Part shown: piece by piece, positions 36,044 through 44,826 of the stretch
How positions within the stretch are numbered: the first letter of the stretch is position 1
How the letters are laid out: each line of letters starts with the position of its first letter
Assembly (NCBI RefSeq): GCF_040939785.1
Contig: NZ_CP162553.1
Span: 1,488,001-1,552,000 of the forward strand
Direction of reading: 5' to 3'
Length of the DNA stretch: 64,000 bases
Origin: Bradyrhizobium lupini
Lineage (GTDB): Bacteria; Pseudomonadota; Alphaproteobacteria; Rhizobiales; Xanthobacteraceae
Notes under the pieces: model-generated
Database searches by the model: none
The model's input: the letters and a program-made list of their open reading frames with translations, nothing else
Told to the model about the DNA's origin: nothing
Translations under genes and position numbers: made by a program

Positions 36044-37123
36044 TCACCGCCACGGCTGCACGATGATCTTGGTGTGAGCCTCAGGGTTGGCGAGATCTGC
36101 GAAAGCCTTTGCGACACCGTCGATGCCGACTTCCGCCGTCACCATTGCCGCCGCATCCACCTGCCCCTCCGCGATCAGGCGCAGTGACGCCGCGAATTCG
36201 TCCGGCGTGTAGCCGAGCACATACTGGACGTTGAGCTCTTTCATGATGCCGAGCATGGGCTCGCTCCTGTCGGTCTCCATGCACACACCGACCACGACGA
36301 TCCTCGCATCGCGCGGCGCGCCTTCGAAGACCTGCTGCAACAGACCGGGCACGCCGACGCATTCGAAGATGATCGCGGGCTTCAGCGCGGGCAGCATCGC
36401 CTGGAACGGCGGCCGGGCCGCCTTTTCGGCATCGGACATCTGCGCATGCTCGGCCCAGGTGGCATAGGGCTGCGACACTCGTGGATCCACGACGACATCG
36501 GCGCCGAGTTTTGCCGCAAGCGCGCGCCGCGCCGGCGAATAGTCGGCCGCGACGATCGGATGCAGGCCCTTGAGCTTTAGCGCCGCAATCACCGCGAGCC
36601 CAACCGGACCGCAGCCGATCACGAGCGGCACTTCGCCGCCTCGGATGTTGGCCTTGGCGACGGCGTGAACGCCGACCGCGAGCGGTTCGGTGAGCGCGGC
36701 ATGCTCCGGCGCGAGACCGTTGGGCACCTCGAGCAGCAGCGCTTCGCTCAGCAGCATCGCCTCGGCATAGCCGCCAATATTGTCGTTGGAGTAACCGATA
36801 CCTTCGATGCCCTGCGGCGTTACGAGGGCTGGCAGCGAGCAGACGCGCGTGCCCGACTTGAGCTTGCGCACGGTCCCCGGGCCGAAGTCGACGATCTCGC
36901 AGCAGAACTCGTGGCCGAACACGACGTCGCGGGCGAGATCCATCGGCTTGCGGCCGGTCTTTCGCGCCATCTCCACCATGCGGTGGGCGTGCTGGCGCGC
37001 GTGCAGATCGGAGCCGCAGATGCCGCAGGCGAGCGTCTTGACAAGCACCTGGCCGGGGCCGGGCTTTGGCTCGGCCATCCGGTCGACGACAATCTCACCG
37101 TTCCTGAAAATCGCAGCGCGCAT
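36044..37123 (-). CDS. Zinc-dependent alcohol dehydrogenase (MDR family)
   Basis: 359 aa. Catalytic zinc ligands are visible: CGICGSDLHARQH (Cys), FGHEFCCEIV (His-Glu). The usual four-Cys structural-zinc loop is absent and replaced by ARKTGRKPMDLARD sequence. The NAD site is VIGCGPVGLAVIAALK near residue 170. It oxidises an unknown alcohol or sugar alcohol. Confidence 0.88.
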   Translation of the reverse strand: MRAAIFRNGEIVVDRMAEPKPGPGQVLVKTLACGICGSDLHARQHAHRMVEMARKTGRKPMDLARDVVFGHEFCCEIVDFGPGTVRKLKSGTRVCSLPALVTPQGIEGIGYSNDNIGGYAEAMLLSEALLLEVPNGLAPEHAALTEPLAVGVHAVAKANIRGGEVPLVIGCGPVGLAVIAALKLKGLHPIVAADYSPARRALAAKLGADVVVDPRVSQPYATWAEHAQMSDAEKAARPPFQAMLPALKPAIIFECVGVPGLLQQVFEGAPRDARIVVVGVCMETDRSEPMLGIMKELNVQYVLGYTPDEFAASLRLIAEGQVDAAAMVTAEVGIDGVAKAFADLANPEAHTKIIVQPWR

Positions 37124-37182
37124 CCGGCTCCTCCCGTCTTGTTGGAGCCGTCGATAGCACGAAGCGGACGCGCGATCTTGCG

Positions 37183-38169
37183 TCAGGGGTTCGGGGAACG
37201 CTCTTCCAGGATCAGGAGCTGGGCGCGGCGGATGCGCTCGCGATGGGCGATGTAGAGGCCGCTGGCGACGATGAAGGCCGCACCGGTGACGGTCCAGACA
37301 TCAGGCACTTCGCCGAACAGGAAGAAGCCGAGGATGCTCACCCACAGCAACTGCGTGTAGGAGAACGGCGCCAGTACCGAGGCATCGCCGTAGCGATAGG
37401 CCAGCACGATGATCCACTGGCCGACGGTGGAGGCGACGCCGATCACGATGCCAAGCCCGATCGCCGTCCAGGTCGGCGTGACCCAGACGAACGGTACCAT
37501 CAGGGAGAGGATCGCAACGCCCGTCAGCGCCGAATAGGCCATCGTGGTGAGGACGGCTTCACGCCCGCTCATCATGCGCGTCAGGATCAGCGCCGCGGCC
37601 CAGCAGAACGCCGAGACGATCGGGAAGAAGGCGGCGGCGTGAAACGCGCTGGAGCCCGGGCGCAGGATGATCAGCACGCCGGTCAGGCCGATCGCGGTCG
37701 CGATCCAACGGCGCATGCCGACCTTCTCGCTCAGGAAGACGATCGAGAGCGCGGTGACGAACAGCGGCGAGACGAAGCCGGTCGCGGACGCTTCTGCGAT
37801 CGGCAGGAAGCTCAGGCCGGTGATGAAGAACAGCGAAGAGCCGAGCAATGCCGCGCCGCGCATCAACTGCAGGCCGAGGCGCTCGGTGCGCATCGCATGG
37901 AGCGGCGAGCCCGGCAGCATCACCGGCGTGAACATCAGCGCAAACGTCACGAAGCGGATCCAGGTGATCTCGATCGACGGCAGGCTCGACGACAGATATT
38001 TCGCGGTAACATCGGAGCAGCCGAGAAAGATCGTCGACAGCAGCACCAGCGCGATGCCTTTGAACGGGTGATCGACGCGCGCCGGCGCCCGTCGCGCCTG
38101 CGGCTTCTTTTCCGGCATGGGCATGGGAATACTGTCGAGCCTTGCGGCTGCGGCGGGCGGCGGGGTCAC
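37183..38169 (-). CDS. DMT family (EamA) transporter
   Basis: 328 aa, ten predicted helices in two EamA repeats: GIALVLLSTIFLGCSDVTAKY opens the first and AFCWAAALILTRMMSG the second. A charged, proline-rich N-terminus of about 30 residues precedes helix 1; internal Met16 or Met18 could be the true start. Probable exporter of small metabolites; substrate unknown. Confidence 0.88.
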   Translation of the reverse strand: MTPPPAAAARLDSIPMPMPEKKPQARRAPARVDHPFKGIALVLLSTIFLGCSDVTAKYLSSSLPSIEITWIRFVTFALMFTPVMLPGSPLHAMRTERLGLQLMRGAALLGSSLFFITGLSFLPIAEASATGFVSPLFVTALSIVFLSEKVGMRRWIATAIGLTGVLIILRPGSSAFHAAAFFPIVSAFCWAAALILTRMMSGREAVLTTMAYSALTGVAILSLMVPFVWVTPTWTAIGLGIVIGVASTVGQWIIVLAYRYGDASVLAPFSYTQLLWVSILGFFLFGEVPDVWTVTGAAFIVASGLYIAHRERIRRAQLLILEERSPNP

Positions 38170-38309
38170 GGCTGGAACCTAGGAATGCGAATCGGGAATG
38201 ATCGTAAAAAACGATAATTGCGCCGCTTTCACAACTTCCGAAAACAGGATGCCGATATGCGCTCACGTCCGCGCACGTCAAGACTCCATTAATAACGGGC
38301 GTTTGTGCA

Positions 38310-39149
38310 CTACAGCATGGGCAGGCCGCGCGGCTTCGGACCGCGCGGAAACGCCGCATCGAGCGCCGCGATCTCGTATTTCGTCAGCACCAGATCGCCG
38401 GCCGCAGCATTGTCGCCGGCATGTTCCGCGGACGACGCCTTCGGGATCGCGAACACCGTAGTTGCACGGGTGAGGAAGCTCAGTGCGACCTGGCGCGGCG
38501 TCGCGCGACGCGCCTCCGCGATGCGCGCCAGCACCGCGCCGCCCTTGCTGTTGCTCGCAGGGAAATCATCGTGGCCGAATGGCGAATAGGCGACCACAGC
38601 GACACCATGCCGTTCGCACCACGGGATCACCGCGTGCTCGATCGCGCGTTCCTTCAGATGATAGAGCACCTGATTGCAGGCGATGCGGTGTTCGCCGGCG
38701 GCGTCGAGGATCTCGTCGAGATCATCGGCATCGAAATTGGAGACGCCCCAGGATTTGATCTTGCCGGCCTTCACCAGTTCCTCGAATGCGGCGACGGTGT
38801 CCTCCAGCGGATACGAGCCGCGCCAATGCAGCAGATAGCAGTCGAGCCGATCGGTTTTCAGCCGCTTCAGCGAGCGCTCACAGGCAGTGATGGTTCCGCG
38901 GCGCGAGGCGTTGCTCGGCAGCACCTTTGACACCAAGAAAACCTCGTCGCGTCGGCCCGCGATCGCATCCGCAATGACGAGTTCGGCATCGCCATACATC
39001 TCGGCGGTATCGATGTGGGTCATGCCTAGATCGAGCCCGCGCTGAAGCGCCGCGATCGCGCGCTTGCGATCGCCATGGTCGAGATACCAGGTGCCCTGCC
39101 CGATGACGGAGACGCTGGCACCCGTTTTGCCGAAGGGTTTCGTGTTCAT
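38310..39149 (-). CDS. Aldo/keto reductase
   Basis: 279 aa beginning MNTKPFGKTGASVSVIGQGT. The catalytic tetrad is recognisable: Asp/Tyr in IDTAEMYGDAELVIADA, Lys in LVSKVLPSNA and His in DCYLLHWRGSYPLED. The NADPH loop is AIPKASSAEHAGDN. General carbonyl reductase; no operon partner is obvious, but an SMP-30 gene follows in the same direction's upstream region with a 45-bp gap. Confidence 0.9.
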   Translation of the reverse strand: MNTKPFGKTGASVSVIGQGTWYLDHGDRKRAIAALQRGLDLGMTHIDTAEMYGDAELVIADAIAGRRDEVFLVSKVLPSNASRRGTITACERSLKRLKTDRLDCYLLHWRGSYPLEDTVAAFEELVKAGKIKSWGVSNFDADDLDEILDAAGEHRIACNQVLYHLKERAIEHAVIPWCERHGVAVVAYSPFGHDDFPASNSKGGAVLARIAEARRATPRQVALSFLTRATTVFAIPKASSAEHAGDNAAAGDLVLTKYEIAALDAAFPRGPKPRGLPML

Positions 39150-39194
39150 ATTTGCTCCGATACCACTCGTTCGCTGAGGCAACCGCCGTCGCGC

Positions 39195-40100
39195 TCAAGA
39201 GTTCAATCCGCCGATGTCAGCGACCAATACGCTACCGGTTGCGGACTCCGTGATGTAGAGCCGATCCTTCTTCGCGCCACCAATCGCGACATTGGTGCAG
39301 TTCGGCCCTGCACACGATTTCACCCGCGCAATCAATTCGCCGTTGGGCGCGAACACGAAGACATGGCCGAGTGAGGCGTGACCGACGAACAGGCGGCCCT
39401 TGGCATCCATTGTCATGCCATCAGGGCCACTGGTGCCGAACAGCGAGCAGAAGCGGCCAACCTTCGACACGCTGCCGTCCTTCATGAACGGCAGCCGCCA
39501 CACCGCGTTGTCGCGCGTCATTGCGACGAACAGCACGGTCTCGGTTGGATCGAGCACCAGGCCATTCGGGCTGATACCAGTGTCGATCAGGCAATCGAGC
39601 CGGCCGCTTTGCGTCAGGCGATAGACGCGGCCGCTGGGGTCATGCAGGCCGGTCTGTCCCTGGTCGGTGAAATAGATGTCGCCGTTGGACGCGAGATGCA
39701 GATCGTTGCAGCCCCGGAAAGACTCCGAGTTGCGCGAGGTCAGCACCGGCGCAATGCGCCCTGCCCTGGCGTCGAACTCCATGATGCCGTGCCTGTAGTC
39801 GGCGACCAGGATGCGGCCGTCGGCCGCGATCTTCAGCCCGTTCGGCCAGCCCTCATATTCAATCGCCAGCGACCACTCGCCGTCAGGCGCAATGCGGAAG
39901 ATGCGGCCGAAGGGAATGTCGACGATGTAGAGATTGGCATCCTTGTCGAACGACGGCCCTTCGATGAAGGAATCCGTCGGCACACCGGGCCGGTTGGCAT
40001 CGGCCCAATCGGTGCGCTCGCCCTTGCGGCGGAATTTGTCGGGCATGGCGGAAAAGAGCCTGGTCTCGATCAGGCGCGGCGGCGTTTCCAGGTACATCAT
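39195..40100 (-). CDS. SMP-30/gluconolactonase/LRE family protein (second copy)
   Basis: 301 aa from MMYLETPPRLIETRLFS. Propeller motifs: FIEGPSFDKDANLYIVDIPFGRIF, CNDLHLASNGDIYFTDQGQTG with Asn-Asp-like pair, DTGISPNGLVLDPTETVLFV and GTSGPDGMTMDAKGRLFVGH with the catalytic Asp. Only distantly similar to the lactonase at 30.3 kb, so it probably hydrolyses a different lactone. Transcribed in the same direction as the aldo/keto reductase downstream (45 bp). Confidence 0.88.
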   Translation of the reverse strand: MMYLETPPRLIETRLFSAMPDKFRRKGERTDWADANRPGVPTDSFIEGPSFDKDANLYIVDIPFGRIFRIAPDGEWSLAIEYEGWPNGLKIAADGRILVADYRHGIMEFDARAGRIAPVLTSRNSESFRGCNDLHLASNGDIYFTDQGQTGLHDPSGRVYRLTQSGRLDCLIDTGISPNGLVLDPTETVLFVAMTRDNAVWRLPFMKDGSVSKVGRFCSLFGTSGPDGMTMDAKGRLFVGHASLGHVFVFAPNGELIARVKSCAGPNCTNVAIGGAKKDRLYITESATGSVLVADIGGLNS

Positions 40101-40194
40101 TGTTGTTTTTGCGTGTTGAGGGCGAGAGCGCGGCACCATAGGGCACAATGAGGCGTGCGTCGATTGGGCCGAAGCATAGCGCCCCGCCCTCGCT

Positions 40195-40295
40195 GTCATT
40201 CCCCGCGAAAGCAGGGAATCCAGTACGCAGTGGCCTTAGCGCTTGATCACAGGCGTCTCGGCGTACTGGATCGCCCGGTCAAGCCGGGCGATGAC
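40195..40295. repeat. Long intergenic palindrome, family A copy 2
   Basis: 101 bp bounded by GTCAT/ATGAC, with TCCAGTACGC/GCGTACTGGA and two internal hairpins (CCCCGC/GCAGGG and CGCCCGG/CCGGGCG). Same design as 14774-14875. It lies just past the 3' end of nasC. Confidence 0.88.
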
Positions 40296-40329
40296 GGCGG
40301 AGTATGCGCGACGACCGAGAAAGTCGCCC

Positions 40330-43035
40330 CTACCCCGCCGCGCCCGCGTGCTTGGCATGCTTCGCCGGCGCAATTTCGGTCGTCGCGATCAGGCGCTTCA
40401 GCTCGGGGATGCAGGAGCCGCAATTGGTGCCGGCCTTGAGCTTTGCGCCGATCTCGGCGGCTGTGCGCGCGCCTGCGGCGATGGTGTCGCAGATGGTGCC
40501 GCGGCCGACGCCGAAGCAGGCACAGACGACAGGACCGGTCGAAGCCGCGCCCTCGCTCGACTTGCCGGACAGCAGCATGCGCCGCTGCTCATCGGTGACG
40601 TGGTCGGCCACGAACAGGCTCTTCACCACCTCCCAGTCCCCGGCATCATGCGCGGGGCCGACGAACAGGCAGGTTTCGATGCGGTCGCCGGCAAACGAGG
40701 CCGCGCGATAAACGCCGCCGCCGAGGTCGCGATAGTCGGCGACGTCCTCGCCGGCAACGCCACCGAGCCAGGCCGGCCAGCGCGACAGGTCCGCATTGTC
40801 GGCGAAGAGGTAGCCGAAGCCGCCGGTAACAGTGACGCGGGTCCACATCAGGTTCGGCGGCAGCTCCAGCTGCTTGCGCGACAACGCAAAGCCGCGGAAG
40901 ACGTATTCATAAGGCGAAATCGCCGCCGGTGTCGCCTTCGACTCCGGCTGCCCCGAGAACGGATCGGTGAACGGTGCGACCAGCGCCCCGACGCGACCGT
41001 GCGAGGCGTTCATCGCACTCCAGTGGATCGGCGCGAACAGCGTGCCGCGCTGCTGGCGGTCGCTGACGACGACCTTGAGGGTGCACTGGCCGTAGTCAGT
41101 GGTGATGCGGGCATAGCCGTCATGAACGACGTTGTATCTGCCGGCGTCATCGGGATGAATCTCGACGAACGGCTCGGGCAGATGCGCGCCGAGCCGCTGG
41201 CTGAGGCCCGTGCGCGTCATGGTGTGCCACTGGTCGCGGATGCGCCCGGTGTTGAGCCGCAGCGGCCGCGACGGCCCGGTCTCGCCGCGCAGCGCCGGCA
41301 CCTCCGGCGCGACGAAGCGGCCCTTGCCGTCATTGGTGAAGAACCCGCCGGCCGCGAAGAAGCGCTCGCCGGGCGCCTGGCCTTCGCGCGCGGGCCACTG
41401 CACGGGCTTCAACGCGTCGAAGCCCTCGTCGGACAGCGAGGTCAGCGCGCCGATATCGAAGTCGCGGCTGCCATCGTTCTCGAACGCCGAGAGCGCGGCG
41501 TGCTCGCGAAAGATGTCGGCTGCGGATTTGTAATTAAAACTGTCGCCGAAGCCGAGGCGTTTTGCGGTTTCGCTCAGGATCCACCAGTCCGGCCGCGCCT
41601 CGCCGGGCGCCGGCAGGAACGAACGCTGGCGCGAGATCCGGCGCTCGGAATTGGTCACGGTGCCCGACTTCTCGCCCCAGGCCAGCGCGGGCAGCAGCAC
41701 GTGCGGCCCGGCATCGACCGTGTCGTTGGAGAGCACGTTCTCGGAGACCACGAACAGCTCGAGCTTCTTCAGCGCCTCGCGCACGAAGTCCGCGTCGGGC
41801 AGCGACACCGCGGGGTTGGTGCCCATCACCCACAGCGCCTTGACCTCGCCGCGGTTGATGGCTTCGAACAGCTGCACCGCCTTCAACCCTTCATGGGTCG
41901 CGATACGCGGCGCCTTCCAGAACCGCCGCACGCGATCGATGTCCGGCGGCGTGAAGTTCATGTGTGCGGCGAGCTGGTTGGCGAGGCCGCCGACCTCGCG
42001 GCCGCCCATCGCGTTGGGCTGGCCGGTGAGCGAGAACGGCGACGCACCGGGCTTGCCGATGCGCCCCGTGGCGAGATGGCAGTTCAGGATCGCGTTGACC
42101 TTGTCGGTGCCCTGCGCCGACTGATTGACACCCTGCGAGTACAGCGTGACGACGCGGGGCGTGTCACGGAACATCTTGAAGAAGGTGGCAACGTCCTGCT
42201 CGGAGAGGCCGGTCGCCAGTGCGGTCGCGGTGATGCTGCCGGCGATGCTGCGTGCGCGCGCCAGCGCGTCGTCAAAGCCCGACGTGTTTTGCCCGATGTA
42301 GTCCTGATCCAGGGCACCATTGTCGGCGAGGTGAACGAACAGGCCGGAGAACAACGCCGTGTCGGTGCCGGGCTTGAGGCCGAGGAACAGATCGACGTCG
42401 GTCGCGGTGTCGGTGCGGCGCGGATCGATCACGATCATGCGCGCGCCGCGCTCCTGCCGGTTCTTCAGCATGCGCTGGAACAGCACGGGATGGCACCAGG
42501 CGGCATTCGAGCCGACGAACACCAGAAGATCGGCCTGGTCGAGATCCTCGTAGCAGCCGGGCACGGTGTCGGCGCCGAAGGCGCGGCGGTGACCGGCGAC
42601 CGATGACGACATGCAGAGCCGCGAATTGGTGTCGACGTTCGCAGTGCCGACAAAGCCCTTCATCAGCTTGTTGGCGACGTAATAGTCCTCGGTCAGCAGC
42701 TGGCCCGAGAGATAGAATGCGACCGCGTCGGCGCCGTCGCGCGCGACGATGTGCTGCATGCGGTGGGCGACGTGATCGAGCGCATCGCTCCAGGCGACGC
42801 GTTCGAGCACGCCCTTGCAGCGGATCATCGGATAGAGCAGCCGGCTTTCGAGCCCGACCGTCTCGCCGAGCGCCGAGCCCTTGGAGCACAGCCGGCCGAA
42901 ATTGGCAGGATGATCGGGATCGCCCGCGATCGCCGCGCCGCCCTTGCCGTCTGGCGTCGCCAGCACGCCGCAGCCGACGCCGCAATACGGACAGGTCGTT
43001 TTGGTAGCGCGGAGCGTGGGATCGATCGCCGTCAT
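40330..43035 (-). CDS. nasC: Assimilatory nitrate reductase catalytic subunit NasC
   Basis: 901-aa cytoplasmic molybdopterin enzyme that reduces nitrate to nitrite. The [4Fe-4S] motif CPYCGVGCGV lies near the N-terminus, followed by the MGD-binding domains (LCMSSSVAGHRRAFGADTVP; VMGTNPAVSLPDADFVREAL). The C-terminal 50 residues form a BFD-like [2Fe-2S] module with Cys at VCACFGVGRGT and TNCGSCIPELK. It ends the narK-bjgb-flp-nasC operon, 15 bp after flp, matching the known Bradyrhizobium arrangement in which Flp supplies electrons. The start at 43035 is chosen over an upstream Met at 43050. Confidence 0.95.
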   Translation of the reverse strand: MTAIDPTLRATKTTCPYCGVGCGVLATPDGKGGAAIAGDPDHPANFGRLCSKGSALGETVGLESRLLYPMIRCKGVLERVAWSDALDHVAHRMQHIVARDGADAVAFYLSGQLLTEDYYVANKLMKGFVGTANVDTNSRLCMSSSVAGHRRAFGADTVPGCYEDLDQADLLVFVGSNAAWCHPVLFQRMLKNRQERGARMIVIDPRRTDTATDVDLFLGLKPGTDTALFSGLFVHLADNGALDQDYIGQNTSGFDDALARARSIAGSITATALATGLSEQDVATFFKMFRDTPRVVTLYSQGVNQSAQGTDKVNAILNCHLATGRIGKPGASPFSLTGQPNAMGGREVGGLANQLAAHMNFTPPDIDRVRRFWKAPRIATHEGLKAVQLFEAINRGEVKALWVMGTNPAVSLPDADFVREALKKLELFVVSENVLSNDTVDAGPHVLLPALAWGEKSGTVTNSERRISRQRSFLPAPGEARPDWWILSETAKRLGFGDSFNYKSAADIFREHAALSAFENDGSRDFDIGALTSLSDEGFDALKPVQWPAREGQAPGERFFAAGGFFTNDGKGRFVAPEVPALRGETGPSRPLRLNTGRIRDQWHTMTRTGLSQRLGAHLPEPFVEIHPDDAGRYNVVHDGYARITTDYGQCTLKVVVSDRQQRGTLFAPIHWSAMNASHGRVGALVAPFTDPFSGQPESKATPAAISPYEYVFRGFALSRKQLELPPNLMWTRVTVTGGFGYLFADNADLSRWPAWLGGVAGEDVADYRDLGGGVYRAASFAGDRIETCLFVGPAHDAGDWEVVKSLFVADHVTDEQRRMLLSGKSSEGAASTGPVVCACFGVGRGTICDTIAAGARTAAEIGAKLKAGTNCGSCIPELKRLIATTEIAPAKHAKHAGAAG

Positions 43036-43050
43036 ATCGAGCCGCCTCAA

Positions 43051-44268
43051 TCAAGCCGCTTTGGAGGGACGCGCGAGCGCGCGGCCGAACATCATGTCGG
43101 TGCGGATCGCCGCCACCTTGTCACGATTGCGGATCAGCTCGAGATACCAGAGCGCATCGACGGTATCGCCGATCAGCACCGCGCCGGTGAGCCGGCCGTC
43201 GGAGATGACGAGCTTCTTGTAGGTGCCGCGCCTGCGGTCTGACAGCACGAGGCTCTCGCTGCCCTCCCCGCCCATGAAGTCGCCCGCGGAGAATACGCTG
43301 ACGCCCGACACCTTCAGATTGGTCGAGACCACGCTGCCCTGATAGGCCGCGGGACGGCCCGCGAGATGCCGCGCCAGCACGCGCGCCTGCTCGTAGGCAG
43401 GCTCGACGAGGCCGTAGCAGGTGCCGCGATGCTCGGCGCATTCGCCAAGCGCGTAGATATCGGGTGACGCCGTCTGCATCTCGTCGTTGACGACGATGCC
43501 GCGGTTGACTGCGATGCCGGCGTCCTTTGCGAGCGCAATGTTGGGCCTGATGCCGGCGGCGAAGATCACCGCATCGGCCTCGATGCGGCTGCCGTCGGCA
43601 AGCTCGACCGCTTGGACATGACCTTCGCCGTGGATGCGCGCTGTGGATGCATTGAGCAGGATACGAATGCCCTTGCGCTCGACCAGTGTCTTGAGCAGGT
43701 CCGCGGCGGAGGCATCGAGCTGGCGCTCCATCAGCCGGTCCATCAGGTGCAGCAGCGTCACCGGCGCTCCGGCCTTGGCGAGGCCGTAGGCCGCTTCGAG
43801 TCCGAGCAGACCACCGCCGACCACGACGACGCGCTTCCTGGCGGCCGCGAGCGTCAGCAGCAGGTCGACGTCGCGGGTATCGCGAAAGGTGTGCACGCCG
43901 GCGAGATCGGCGCCGGGCACGTTGAGCCGTAGCGGCGTCGAGCCGACGGCGAGCACGAGCTTGGAATATTCCATGCTCTCTTCGCCTTCGATCTTGAGCT
44001 CGCGTCGGCCGGTGTCGATCTCGGTGACCCGATAGCCGTAGCGCACCGTGACACCGCGATGGCGCCACCAGTCGGCGGGTCGGAGCTCGATCTCGTGCGA
44101 GCCGGTCTCGCCGGCCAGCACGGAGGAGAGCAGAACACGGTTGTAAGCGAGCCGCGGCTCTTCGCCGATGACGGCGACCGCGTAGCGGCCGAGTGCGGTC
44201 TTGGCGAGCTCGTCGACCAGACGCGCGGCCGCCATACCGTTTCCGACAATGACCAGCGGTTCACTCAC
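43051..44268 (-). CDS. flp: FAD-dependent NAD(P)H oxidoreductase Flp (NasC electron donor)
   Basis: 405 aa, like the N-terminal half of the large nitrite reductase subunit but without its sirohaem part. FAD motif VIVGNGMAAARLVDEL at the N-terminus, NAD(P)H motif VVVVGGGLLGLEAAYGLA near residue 150 and the FAD-ribityl motif DIYALGECAEHRG. In Bradyrhizobium the equivalent protein passes electrons to NasC and to haemoglobin Bjgb. It lies between them here, with short gaps on both sides (10 and 15 bp). Confidence 0.93.
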   Translation of the reverse strand: MSEPLVIVGNGMAAARLVDELAKTALGRYAVAVIGEEPRLAYNRVLLSSVLAGETGSHEIELRPADWWRHRGVTVRYGYRVTEIDTGRRELKIEGEESMEYSKLVLAVGSTPLRLNVPGADLAGVHTFRDTRDVDLLLTLAAARKRVVVVGGGLLGLEAAYGLAKAGAPVTLLHLMDRLMERQLDASAADLLKTLVERKGIRILLNASTARIHGEGHVQAVELADGSRIEADAVIFAAGIRPNIALAKDAGIAVNRGIVVNDEMQTASPDIYALGECAEHRGTCYGLVEPAYEQARVLARHLAGRPAAYQGSVVSTNLKVSGVSVFSAGDFMGGEGSESLVLSDRRRGTYKKLVISDGRLTGAVLIGDTVDALWYLELIRNRDKVAAIRTDMMFGRALARPSKAA

Positions 44269-44278
44269 AACGCATCTC

Positions 44279-44707
44279 CTATTCAGCGGCCTGCGACTGT
44301 GCGCCGTAGGCCTCGGACATCATGTAGCCGGACAACACGCCGTAGGCGTCGGTCCAGGCGGTAGCGAGTTCGGGCGTCCAGGCCTCGCCAAGGCCCTTCT
44401 CCAGGGTCCACAGCAAGGTCGCGCCGACCACGGGGTAGTGCTCGGCCTTGGCGCCGTAGCCGACGTGACGCTTCGCAAGCGCGGAGGCCGCCGGAAGAAT
44501 CGAGTCCAGATTCGACAGACCGCCGACGACGGCGGCGAGCATGCCCATCAGCTTCTTGCGCTGCTCGGTCATGTCCTCGGGGAACATCGCGCGCACGGAT
44601 GGCGCCACCTCGAACAGGCGATCGTAGAACAGCACCGCGGCCTGCGCGGAAATCGGCGCGACCTTGGCAAAGCTCTGCTGCACGAGGGTGATCTGTTCCG
44701 GCGTCAT
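44279..44707 (-). CDS. bjgb: Single-domain haemoglobin Bjgb
   Basis: 142-aa globin starting MTPEQITLVQQSFAKVAPI. The distal region FYDRLFEVAPSVRAMFPEDM and the proximal His in LAKRHVGYGAKAEHYPVVG are typical of the globin module of flavohaemoglobins, but no reductase domain is attached. In Bradyrhizobium this protein protects against nitric oxide arising from nitrite, working with Flp encoded next door. It follows narK by 119 bp, a gap that could hold an extra control signal, though no clear hairpin was seen. Confidence 0.95.
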   Translation of the reverse strand: MTPEQITLVQQSFAKVAPISAQAAVLFYDRLFEVAPSVRAMFPEDMTEQRKKLMGMLAAVVGGLSNLDSILPAASALAKRHVGYGAKAEHYPVVGATLLWTLEKGLGEAWTPELATAWTDAYGVLSGYMMSEAYGAQSQAAE

Positions 44708-44826
44708 GATGTTCTCCTGCCTGTTGGGTTTGCCTTGGTGCGCGCCATTGCGAACCAGGTTCATTGTCAAACTGTCGGGCAATGCTTCTCCCCGCGTATG
44801 GGGAGAAGCGAGATTCGTACCAAGTA

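Noticed and set aside
43051..44268. NirB nitrite reductase large subunit
   Set aside because: Only the flavin/NAD(P)H half is present; no sirohaem/iron-sulfur domain, and position between bjgb and nasC fits Flp.
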